64,000 nt of DNA, taken from contig NC_054536.1 in the NCBI RefSeq assembly GCF_017654505.1, positions 96,081,844 to 96,145,843 on the forward strand. Direction: 5' to 3'. Positions 32,979-46,983 of this stretch are shown piece by piece. This DNA comes from Polyodon spathula. Lineage: Eukaryota > Chordata > Actinopteri > Acipenseriformes > Polyodontidae. A model generated the notes under the pieces. That model saw only the letters and a program-made list of their open reading frames with translations. It had not been told where the DNA came from and made no database searches. The first letter of the stretch is position 1. The number at the start of each line of letters is the position of its first letter. The position numbers and the translations under genes are program-made.

Positions 32979-34147
32979 TAGAGATGCACCGACTCCAAGT
33001 TTTTGGGGATTCGGCCAAATACATCTCAAAAGATTCGGCCGAATACCGAATCTTCAAAAACTGTCAAGAAAACTGAAAGAAATTGTTGAATGAAAAACAG
33101 ACTGGCAGCTACTAACAAGAGGCGTGCACAATCTATAGTTTTAACCCTTTCAGTTAATAGTATTTTTATTACCGAATGGAAATATATCCCTGAATAAGAT
33201 TTCAGTTTGAAACGTACACAATTTACCGCTAGCCTGCCCCCACAACAGAAACGTCAAAATACAGAACCGTTTACTTTACCTTTACAAGTAAGGAGAGCTG
33301 CATCTTTGCAGCAACCCACTCTTTTATTTCTTCAACTCGTGTCACCTGATCTAGAGTAGTAGGGTTGCCAACAGGCTCCAAAATCTCTGGACACTGAGCA
33401 AAGTCAGGTTTTGTAACTCGCCTCTCTAAACTGCAGTGTATTCAGTAAACTGAGTGTGAATTGGGCGAACTGTTGCTGAATTCATTGAATTGTTTTACTT
33501 GCTCCCAAAAGCACACGTGGATCGTTTCCATCAATCAGACCTATACAGCAGCTGATTGGCTTTCTGTGTCTATGACTGGGAGGGACTGTGTAAAGCAAGT
33601 AATATTAAACAAATAGAAACTTTATCTGCTGTCACAGGGTTAAATGAAAGAGTGCTGGTGAGTGCAGAGTTATCTATAATAATGGTGTTGAAATATTTTG
33701 GTAGATATTGTTTACTGTATAAAAAAATTAATAAATAAAAATCATGCAGTATGATTAATCGTTGTTACGAGGCTCTCCAGATAGAATCGCCACCACAATT
33801 AAACAATACATTTACTAATCTGCTGAATCAATTCACACTCACTTTACAAGGTGAGTTAAAAAACCTGACATGGCCTAGTGCCCCGAGATTCTGGAGCCTG
33901 TTGACAACCCTATCTGAGAGCTATGAGGAACAAATTACCCTGATGAGTGACCTGAATCTCCCTGCGAAATAAAACGTTCATTTAAATGCACCATGTGTGT
34001 AACACATATCAAATAAGCTATGAAATAGTTTAAAACATATTTTAATAAAACACAGCAGTTCCCAAATGGTTCAACTTGTATTGGCACATTAGAATAACGT
34101 AATTTAATTTACTAACAAAACGTCTTGCACATCTGACAGTTGTAAAG

Positions 34148-34202
<55 letters not shown>

Positions 34203-34578
34203 CACTGTTTTTTTTTTTTTTTTTTTTTTTTTGAATCTCAGTATGATCTCTAGAACACGTTTGACAGACAAAGCACAACAGTTTGCCGTTACTGTATATT
34301 ACAGGTTTACTGCTTAACTTCACTCCAGAAAGGGTGATGTGAATGTGCTGTTGCATACAGGGGTGTGTTTGCATTCAGCAGCTGCGTGACGTGTTTAGTG
34401 CGTGCACCACCAGTAATTTAGGGAGTTGAGAGCTGCGACAGAGTTCATCAAACGTGTTCTTGTTATTAAATTCTTGTAACAATAGTTACGTTTAAGTATT
34501 CGGCCGAATCCGAACCATGCTCAAAAAGTAGGTATTCGGACCGAATCCGAAACCGAACCTGGATTCGGTGCATCCCTA
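32979..34578. mobile_element. hAT-type DNA transposon, non-autonomous
   Basis: The inverted ends are TAGAGATGCACCGACTCC on the left and, inverted from the right, TAGGGATGCACCGAATCC. The exact 8-bp duplication ATGATTTG on both sides is diagnostic of hAT insertions. Subterminal ATTCGGCCGAATAC and GTATTCGGCCGAATCC motifs occur near both ends and are likely transposase-binding repeats. The 1.6-kb body has no transposase of the roughly 600 residues expected. Small frames at 33556-33738 and 33751-33972 (+), the latter containing LQGELKNLTWPSAPRFW, show no motif I can name. A minus-strand stretch near 33270-33330 (EEIKEWVAAKMQLSLL) might be a host or transposase relic. Confidence 0.9.
34150..34232. 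repeat. (TA)n and poly-T within the hAT element
   Basis: About 50 bases of TA then, after GTGCACTG, about 25 T. Both lie inside the transposon and may have arisen after insertion. Confidence 0.9.
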
Positions 34579-34586
34579 ATGATTTG
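34579..34586. repeat. Right 8-bp target duplication of hAT
   Basis: ATGATTTG, identical to 32971-32978. Confidence 0.9.
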
Positions 34587-34800
34587 ATAGTTTCAGAAAT
34601 CTCAGTCAACAACTGAAGACAGATAAGAGGATAATTCCGTACCATTTAATTTGCACCGATGAAACATAATCTGGTTAACCATACTGACCAGATGCTTAGA
34701 TGACAGATATGGTTGCATTCTTGTAGAACTTGTGATAGTTTGGGATATTCAGCCTATTTAAAACAGTAGGTAGGTGTTTATTTGTTTTTAATTATTTGTA

Positions 34801-36395
<1,595 letters not shown>

Positions 36396-36743
36396 TGTAT
36401 TATTAGTCAAATAAACCGTTCCTGAATGAAACCGTTTTGCTACCTGTCGTCAGGTCAGCAGCAAATCCTCACTACTGCCTTAAAAGGCTATAAATATTTA
36501 TGACCAAAATATCTGGCGAATCACACTCGTAAAACCTATTTTCCTCCAGAAAAGTTGGTGGTCTGTTGCACTGGTAGTAGTATAATACTTCATTATGTGT
36601 ACAGCGCTTAGGTATTCTTGCCAAAAATATTAATGGCTTTACAGTATATAAAGTCATATTTACTATTCAACCGTGCTTCTCATTAGTTTGAATGACTCAT
36701 TTATTAAATATGTAGTGCAGACTCAGCTGACCTCGACTTATAC
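36396..36743. other. Unassigned sequence
   Basis: About 350 bases with no feature recognised. Confidence 0.35.
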
Positions 36744-38645
<1,902 letters not shown>

Positions 38646-38756
38646 CATATGGGCTGTAGTACATTATGAGAGAATATTTTATCGGGGGGTTAAGTGACAT
38701 TATAGACCAGGAGAGCGACCTCAAATATTCTCTCTTAATGCACTGCAGCCCATATG
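38646..38756. repeat. Inverted repeat with about 38-bp arms
   Basis: The left arm, CATATGGGCTGTAGTACATT followed by ATGAGAGAATATTTTA, is matched in inverted form by the right arm AATATTCTCTCTTAATGCAC followed by TGCAGCCCATATG. The loop is about 35 bases. No target duplication is evident. It could be a small MITE or a hairpin-forming element. Confidence 0.7.
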
Positions 38757-39401
38757 TAATTTTATATTACACAGATTTAAAAAATGTCTATCAACACTAT
38801 TCAGAAGAGAACGTACCTTTCCAGGTCCATATGCACTGTCGTCTCTTTTTGAGAATAACAAGTGTTGAATTCAGAACAGTATTGTAGAAATCTTTGGAAA
38901 GACACCTCCTACTGGGTCTATAAAGAAAAGCCAAGGCATGTTTGCTCATGGAAATTGCTGTTTATTAGACAGCAATCCACAGCCTTACAGTCTGACTGGA
39001 GACTCTGGGGAAGGACCTGTCTCTTCAAAGCAATGTTGCCACACAGAGTGGCAGGTTCATACTCATTGAAGACTTATTGCATTCCGCAGAATATGAAATT
39101 TGCCCGTTGTGTGTCAAGCTTGGACACAGCTTTTGCTTCTGAATTTCTGTGCTCCCCACATCTGTTAAATAAGATGTTACCAGTCAAATTAATTTTTCTG
39201 GATGTTTTTATATGTTCTTGTTGGCTAATAAAATATTTTCAAGCTGGGTGTTGCAAGTCGGCTGGGCGTTGAAAACGGGACAGCATGTTGAGTTTGTGAG
39301 AGAATTGTTTTCTGCTCACACCCATACAATACGACTTTTCTTTGGCATGAGCCACAGTGTAAATATAGGCACTGTCCATGTAATATATATGTGTGTGTGT
39401 G
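38757..39401. other. Unassigned sequence
   Basis: Contains a 136-codon frame (38862-39272, +) with Cys and Trp but no recognisable domain or splice context, so I do not call it. The stretch ends in a GT microsatellite at 39388-39404. Confidence 0.3.
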
Positions 39402-39700
39402 TGTGACAACATAGCGCTGTGGACCCAGGTATTACCGGCAAGGAAGGAGACTCAGACTAAGGGAAGCTGCAGTTCAAGCACTAACATGCACTTTAATAAA
39501 CTAAAATAACAGAAATCAAAAGGCACAAGGGTCAAAACAAAAGGTTTAAACAAAATACACAAATATGCACAGCAAAAAATGTTGTCAGGTTGGGCTTTCA
39601 CCTTCACTGAACAAATCTTTAAACAAACAGCAACACATAGAACAAAATCTCACCAATCTGCCTCTTCCAAATGGAGCCCTGAGCTCTCTTGTTATGTAAA
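39402..39700 (-). mobile_element. LTR fragment, minus strand
   Basis: On the minus strand it reads TTAGTTTATTAAAGTGCATG, then CTTAGTCTGAGTCTCCTTCC and ends ATGTTGTCACA. This parallels the LTR ends at 28560-28632 (AATTAAAGTCC, GACTCCGAGTCTCC, CCTGTCACA). A GT microsatellite occupies the place where the primer site would start. No internal region is attached. Confidence 0.55.
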
Positions 39701-39714
39701 GCAGTACTCATTGC

Positions 39715-42176
39715 ACAATGACTGACTATAGAGCCTCAAGCAGCAGTACCCATTGCACATTGACTATCTATAGAGCCTCAAGCAGTACCCATTGTACACT
39801 GACTATATATAGAGCCTCAAGCAGCAGTAAATATTGTACACTGACTCTCTATAGAGCCTCAAGCAGCAGTAACCATTGCACACTATCTATAGAGCCTCAA
39901 GCAGCAGTAACCATTGCACACTATCTATAGAGTCTCAAGCAGTACCCATTGCACACTATCTATAGAGTCTCAAGCAGTACCCATTGAACACTGACTATAT
40001 ATAGAGCCTCAAGCAGCAGTAACTATTGCACACTATCTATAGAGCCTCAAGCAGCAGTAACCATTGCACACTATCTATAGAGCCTCAAGCAGCAGTAACC
40101 ATTGCACACTGACTATCTATAGAGCCTCAAGCAGCAGTAACCATTGCACACTATCTATAGAGCCTCAAGCAGTACCCATTGCACACTATCTATAGAGTCT
40201 CAAGCAGTACCAATTGCACACTATCTATAGAGTCTCAAGCAGTACCCATTGCACACTGACTATCTATAGAGCCTCTAGCAGCAGTAACCATTGCACACTA
40301 TCTATAGAGTCTCAAGCCATACCCATTGCACACTATCTATAGAGTCTCAAGCAGTACCCATTGTACACTGACTATATATAGAGCCTCAAGCAGCAGTAAC
40401 CATTGCATACTATCTATAGAGCCTCAAGCAATACTTATTGCACACTGACTATCTATAGAGCCTCAAGCAGCAGTAACCATTGCACACTGACTATCTATAG
40501 AGCCTCAAGCAGCAGTATCTATTGTAATCTGACTGTCTATAGAGCCTCAAGCAGCAGTAACTATTGTAATCTGACTGTCTATAGAGCCTCAAGCAGCAGT
40601 AACTATTGTACACTGACTCTCTATAGAGCCTCAAGCAGCAGTAACTATTGTAATCTGACTATCTATAGAGCCTCAAGCAGCAGTAACTATTGTACACTGA
40701 CTCTCTATAGAGCCTCAAGCAGCAATAACCATTGCACACTATCTATAGAGTCTCAAGCAGTACCCATTGCACACTGACTATCTATAGAGCCTCAAGCAGC
40801 AGTAACCATTGCACACTGACTATCTATAGAGCCTCAAGCAGCAGTAACCATTGCACACTATCTATAGAGCCTCAAGCAGCAGTAACCATTGCACACTGAC
40901 TATCTATAGAGCCTCAAGCAGCAGTAACCATTGCACACTATCTATAGAGCCTCAAGCAGTACCCATTGCACACTATCTATAGAGTCTCAAGCAGTACCCA
41001 TTGCACACTATCTATAGAGTCTCAAGCAGTACCCATTGCACACTGACTATCTATAGAGCCTCTAGCAGCAGTAACCATTGCACACTATCTATAGAGTCTC
41101 AAGCCATACCCATTGCACACTATCTATAGAGTCTCAAGCAGTACCCATTGCACACTATCTATAGAGTCTCAAGCAGTACCCATTGTACACTGACTATATA
41201 TAGAGCCTCAAGCAGCAGTAACCATTGCACACTATCTATAGAGCCTCAAGCAATACTTATTGCACACTGACTATCTATAGAGCCTCAAGCAGCAGTAACC
41301 ATTGCACACTGACTATCTATAGAGCCTCAAGCAGCAGTATCTATTGTAATCTGACTGTCTATAGAGCCTCAAGCAGCAGTAACTATTGTAATCTGACTGT
41401 CTATAGAGCCTCAAGCAGCAGTAACTATTGTACACTGACTCTCTATAGAGCCTCAAGCAACAATAACCATTGCACACTATCTATAGAGTCTCAAGCAGTA
41501 CCCATTGCACACTGACTATCTATAGAGCCTCAAGCAGCAGTAACCATTGCACACTGACTATCTATAGAGCCTCAAGCAGCAGTAACCATTGCACACTATC
41601 TATAGAGCCTCAAGCAGCAGTAACCATTGCACACTATCTATAGAGCCTCAAGCAGCAGTAACCATTGTACACTATCTATAGAGCCTCAAGCAATACCCAT
41701 TGCACACTGACTATCTATAGAGCCTCAAGCAGCAGTAACTATTGTACACTGACTATCTATAGAGCCTCAAGCAGCAGTAACCATTGCACACTATCTATAG
41801 AGCCTCAAGCAGTACCTGTTGTACACTGACTCTCTATAGAGCCTCAAGCAGCAGTAACCATTGCACACTGACTATCTATAGAGCCTCAAGCAGCAGTAAC
41901 CATTGCACACTATCTATAGAGCCTCAAGCAGCACCCATTGTAATAGAGCCAAGCAGCAGTAACTATTGTACACTGACTATCTATAGAGCCTCAGGCAGCA
42001 GTAACCATTGCACGCTATCTATAGAGCCTCAAGCAGTACCCATTGCACACTGACTATCTATAGAGCCTCAAGCAATACCCATTGCACACTGACTATCTAT
42101 AGAGCCTCAAGCATCAGTAACCATTGCACACTATCTATAGATCCTCAAGCAGTACCCATTTTACACTGACTATCAT
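39715..42176. repeat. Large 35-42 bp minisatellite (about 2.5 kb)
   Basis: The units share CTATAGAGCCTCAAGCAG. They come as a long form (CAGTAACCATTGCACACTGACTAT), a middle form lacking the TGAC repeat, and a short form with TACCCATTGCACACTAT. About 60 units are present. The array has higher-order structure: distinctive variants such as CTCTAGCAGCAG (40274 and 41061) and AATACTTATTG (40430 and 41252) recur about 790-820 bases apart. Several ORFs of 70-124 codons here merely repeat IYRASSSSN-type peptides. Confidence 0.95.
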
Positions 42177-43729
42177 GAATGCTGGTCTGCAGTTCAGTTT
42201 CACATATAATTTTCAGATCACAGATTTCAGTTAAACTCCCAGTCCAACCCTTAGCACTGGGAAAGGTATTTGATGCAGAGGAATATGGGCTAAGGCACCG
42301 TTGGTAAATAGCTCTCGTTTTGCTTAGCTGTTTAAAAAGCTAACCGAATCATAAAGAATAGCTGGATTTATTCTAGATCAGCCTGCAATTGCTTCTATCA
42401 GCAATATGACAGAGTGGCGCCGATGATGTATAGCCGGAGGTGCAACAAACCACTTCAGCTCTCACCCCCCACCACCAATAGCTGCTGTATCTGCCCGAGT
42501 CAGCGAAGCCACTTCCTATTAACTGTCACTTCCAATATCACTTTCTCATCAACTTTTAGAGAGGCTGCTATTCCATTGCACTCGCTCTGAAAAATGAGCT
42601 AGACTAATCACACTGCTGAAACTTCAGTAGATACCTACTGTACAGATGCTCTGCAGTGCCTCTCTAGTTTCTAATGCTCTGTTTATTTTTAGAAATGGGA
42701 ACGTTCACTGGGAACTACATATTACACAGCAATGGGTTAATTTCACAGAAATCGTGATAACCATGAACACAATACCATGAACCATGGAAATGGTAAGTTC
42801 TTTTATGGCAGCATTGTAAACAAGAACAAGCAAATTCTGGAGCTTTTTTTTTGTACAGTTTCCTAATACATCTGAGATTACAAATGGAGCATCACAAATT
42901 GATATGGAAGTCTGTTATTCACATCAGTTCCACAGGCCTAGTTCCAGTCTAGGTAGAACTGCATGAAAAAAATATGAACACTCTATTAACAAAGATCTCA
43001 AGTTAACATTACTAACTGAACTATGGATATGTTGTTTTTTTGAATCCTAACTGTATTTCCTAACAGTTGCTATATCACTAAGGCTTATGAACCTATTTTT
43101 GAGCCACTATTCTGTACTTGGTGGAGAGGTTCTAGGCTGATGAGTGATGTACAGTACAAAAGCAGTCTCAAATGTTTGCTAATTAGACACACTATACTGA
43201 CAAAGTATTAAAGGTCTTTATCACAGAAATATTCCTCCAAGACTCCTATGCATTGTTTCAACACATTGGACCAACTCTGTACTGAATCATCTGAAGACTG
43301 CATCCCCTGGGGTTGATATTTAGACTTTTAGGTGAGGATAAACCTCATGACTTTCAGACCAGAGGGCCAGAGCTCAAACCCAGCAGCCACTTACTGCTAC
43401 TCTGTGGCCCCTTAGTGCCAAGCAGTATAAATGTCTAAGAATAAATAAACACTGGTATGAGTTCAAGTGTATACAGCGAGGACCAATTAGAGACTCCTGA
43501 GGGACAACATGCCTAGAATAGAATAATGCAATAACTGCTATTCACAGCTGAGTAATCCCTGTGGTACTGCACAGCTCCTCACAGTTCCATACCCCCTCCA
43601 CGCCCCAGGGTCCCCCAAGACAGCATGAATCACAGGCAGCTAAAAATATCCAGGCTACTAATGAGAAAGGTGGCGTGAGGAGAATAATGTCCCAGTTAAC
43701 AGACACATCAGGGAGTGTATGCATGCAAT
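42177..43729. other. Unassigned sequence
   Basis: About 1.55 kb with no gene or repeat recognised. Confidence 0.35.
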
Positions 43730-43730
43730 A

Positions 43731-43784
<54 letters not shown>
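43730..43784. repeat. (AAT)n microsatellite
   Basis: About 55 bases of AAT. It gives a poly-leucine frame on the other strand. Confidence 0.95.
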
Positions 43785-43786
<2 letters not shown>

Positions 43787-43950
43787 AACATGCTGTATAA
43801 CATCCCAGTCCTCTCTGTTTAACATAGGCAGCACATTAGAGCAGCTGCCCACAGTTGATTCTAAAGGCCTAATTTACTAAAGATTCTTAAAAGTAACCAT
43901 AGGACACATGTTAACACAATCCCGTAACACGCGTCTTAAAACTATATGTT

Positions 43951-44373
43951 GGGGGCTCCCGAGTGGCGTGAGTGCAGGATGCGCCCTATAGCCTGGATTT
44001 CGCGGTTCGAGTCTGGGCTATTCCACAGCTGACCGTGGATGGGTGGCGGTGCCCAATTGGCTGAGCATCGCTGGGGGAGGCGGGGGAGTTATCTAGGTCA
44101 GCCAGGGTGTCCTCAGCTCACCGTGCACCAGCGACCCTGTAGTCTGGCCGGGCGCCTGCGGGCTTACCTGTTATCTGCCCGGGAGCTGCGTTGTCCTCCA
44201 ACGCTGTAGCTCCTGGATGTCTGGATGGTGACTCCGCAGTGTGTAAAGAAGCGGTCGGCTGACGGCACACACTTCGGAGGACAGCGTGTGTTCTTCTTCG
44301 CCCTCCCAAGTCAGCGCAGGGGTGATAGTGGTGAGCTGAGTCTAAATAATAATTGGGCAGAAAATAACAAAAA
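43951..44373 (+). mobile_element. SINE-like element, well preserved
   Basis: Starts GGGGGCTCCCGAGTGGCGTG. It has a canonical polymerase III B box, GGTTCGAGTCT, at 44004-44014. It continues through CCAATTGGCTGAGC, CAGCGACCCTGTAGTCTGGC, GTTGTCCTCCAACGCTGTAG and CACTTCGGAGGACAGCGTGT to an A-rich tail (GGGCAGAAAATAACAAAAAT). This is the tRNA-headed family also present, more decayed, at 7303-7765. No flanking duplication could be confirmed by eye. Confidence 0.85.
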
Positions 44374-45278
44374 TATTTTTGTTTGTACAGTTTTATTTAA
44401 TCATAATATGCATGTACATATATGCATTTCTGTTCAAAAATTGTTTAAAAAATGCTTTAAGTCTCACTTTATTGTGGTTGATAAATACAGGATTATCTAG
44501 TACAAGCCTTATCCTTGCATAACACAATGAGGCTCGACATGTGACCACTAAGTGGATTGAAATCACCAGCACAATGTGAATGTGCTATTCATATGCTAAT
44601 AATACACAGTCAAAGTACCTGGGATTCAAGCGAACTGAACAGATGACACCTCTTGGCAGTTCTGTAAGAGCTATCGCACTGCTGGTGATGTGAAACTCCT
44701 TTCCAGGGGTGCTCATGGTAGCACTGTTTTTTGTGTCTTGAGCTTGGCTGGGGATGGAACTCACAGCCTCAGCATCCAAGCACTCTTGCTGCAGCTGCAA
44801 ACAGCAGGGCTCTGCTTGATCAGCTTTTCTAGTGGCTACACTGCTTTACTCGATTGCACTTGGAAGACACCTGGGCAGGCAGATGGAGATTCTAAAATAG
44901 CAACATTCAACAAACCATGTTTGTTTTGTCTTAGCAAGTTAGTTTTGTAGACGACAGATTATGTGTTGTTGTAAATGCAGAAAATAATAAGTGGCTGGAA
45001 GCTGCTGTGTAGGTGATGTATTAGTTTGAGCTAAAACATATGCTGTTGAGACAGTGCACAATGAAAGGATGCTATATATCCTTTACATACATCAGGTACA
45101 TATTCATTATATTCCATTCATTACCCTTTCTAATGTATTTGGTATAATTTTCTTCTTGTTGCAGCTGAGATCATTATGTGCCATTTTTCCCCATTACAAT
45201 ACAGTGTTGGCAAGTATTTTCATGAGCAATTTTGTGTGGAATAGTTAGGAAGCCAGACAAGTCCAAATCTGCGAATAA
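44374..45278. other. Unassigned sequence
   Basis: About 900 bases with no supportable feature. Confidence 0.35.
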
Positions 45279-46285
45279 CGGAATTCGTCAGAAATGGCAG
45301 AATTCACAAGCTCCTGCAGAATTCACAAGTTCCCGTGGAATTCACAAGCTCCCACAGAATTCACAAGCTCCCGTGGAATTCACAAGCTCCCACAGAATTT
45401 ACAAGCTCCCGTGGAATTCATACGCTCCTCTAGAATTGACACGCTCCTTCGGAAACCATCAGAAATCGTAGAATTCACAAGCTCCCATTGAATGTTTTAG
45501 AAATCACCGAATTTACAATCTCCCGCGGAATTTACAAGCTCCCACGGAATTCACAAGCTCCCGCGGAATTCACAGGCTCCCTCGGAATTCACAAGCTCCC
45601 ACGGAATTCTTCAGAAATTTCAGAATTCACAAGCTTCCACAGAATTCTTCAAAAATCGCAGAATTCACACGCTCCTATGGAATTTGTTACCTTTCACAGA
45701 ATTTATAAGCTCCTGTGGAATTCACAAGCCAACGCGGAATTCACAAGCTCCTGCAGAATTCACAAGCTCCAGTGGAATTTCTCACAAATCATAGAATTTA
45801 CAAGCCAGCCCCCGCTGAAATTTTTCAGAAATCGCAGAATTCACAAGCTCCCATGGAATTCAACAGAAATTGCAGAATTCACAAGCTCCCTTGGAATTCA
45901 TCAGAAATCACAGAATTCACAAGCTCCCACCAAATTCATAAGCTCCCACAGAATTCTTCAGAATTCGCATGCATGTAAATTCAAATTGCAGAATTTACAT
46001 GCTCCCACAGAATTCTTCAAAAATCGTAGAATTTACAAGCTCCCGTGGAATTTGTTACAAATCACAGAATTTATAAGCTCCTGTGGAATTCACAAGCCCC
46101 CGCGAAATTCACAAGCTCCTGCAGAATTCACAAGTTCCAGCGGAATTTCTCACAAATCGTAGAATTTACAAACCCCCGCTGAAATTTTTCAGAAATCACA
46201 GAAATCACAAGCTCCCATGGAATTCATCAAAGATCGCAGAATTCACAAGCTCCAGTGGAATTCACAAGCTCCAGTGGAATTTGCA
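45279..46285. repeat. AATTCACAAGCTCC minisatellite
   Basis: A degenerate array of roughly 19-bp units (GAATTCACAAGCTCCCG) mixed with CTTCAGAAATCGCA-type spacers. Longer composite blocks recur: TTTCTCACAAATC, then AGAATTTACAA and CCCCCGCTGAAATTTTTCAG, occur at about 45776 and 46145. GAATTC sites are exceptionally dense. The 224-codon frame at 45488-46162 only repeats EFTSSRGIHKLP-type peptides. Confidence 0.9.
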
Positions 46286-46809
46286 GTCTTCCAAGGAGTT
46301 GCTATATTCAGCAGCTAGGTGGTCATTAGAATTATCATAAACAGACTGTTAAAGCAACCTCAAATGTATAGCTTAACTGTTTGCTTCTAGTGTTGTTAAA
46401 TTTAAAGACGTTTTATCGCCTTCATAAAGCAGGAGTTAAATAAAGACTGGAAATTCTGCAGATGTGTGTGTGTTTTCCCACAGATTTGAACAGATTTGCT
46501 TCATTCATTAGAAGCACTTCTCTTTTGTAACTTAAATTGAAAATAATGATTCTTTGGGGGCTAAAATCCTCCCTGCCAAACAAGTGCAAATGTGTATTTG
46601 TAAATTGTCTTATTATTTGTTAATTGCTTATAGCTGGTAATGATTGTAAATTCAAGCCAGCTAACAAATATAAAAATGCAGCAGTCAGTCTACTCTGGGC
46701 TGCTGAGTAGAAGGAAACAGAAGCGGTGTACTCTGTTCCGAGTAGCCACAAGTACTGTGTGTATTCTAAAAAACTGTGTGTTTTTGTTGGTTTTATGCCA
46801 GGTAAACAA
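46286..46809. other. Unassigned; probable upstream part of an LTR
   Basis: Contains AACAAATATAAAAATGCAGC at 46665-46684, a possible promoter, and a GGGCTGCTGAG stretch. It may be the 5' part of the LTR that ends at 46982, but I cannot locate the TG start. Confidence 0.3.
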
Positions 46810-46983
46810 CTTAGCCATCCTGCGAGCTAGTCGGGGACTTGCATAAGTGTCTGTGCTCCTGGAACAAGATAGGTGTTTGTTTTGTTTTTGTTTATGCGCA
46901 AAAGCGCTGAACCTCCAGTTTTGTGTCGGGTCTCTACCATTCATTGGGGCAAACGAATGACCATGAGTGAGGCCATGTTACAT

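Noticed and set aside
38862..39272. 136-codon ORF as a host gene
   Set aside because: No motif, no signal peptide or domain that I can name, and no neighbouring exons. It is left as unassigned sequence.
39715..42176. Possible CRISPR-like or spacer-repeat structure
   Set aside because: The apparent spacers are themselves variants of the same unit. It is a tandem array with length classes.
44000..44020. tRNA gene at GGTTCGAGTCT
   Set aside because: This is the B box of a SINE head. The downstream body matches another copy at 7303-7765.
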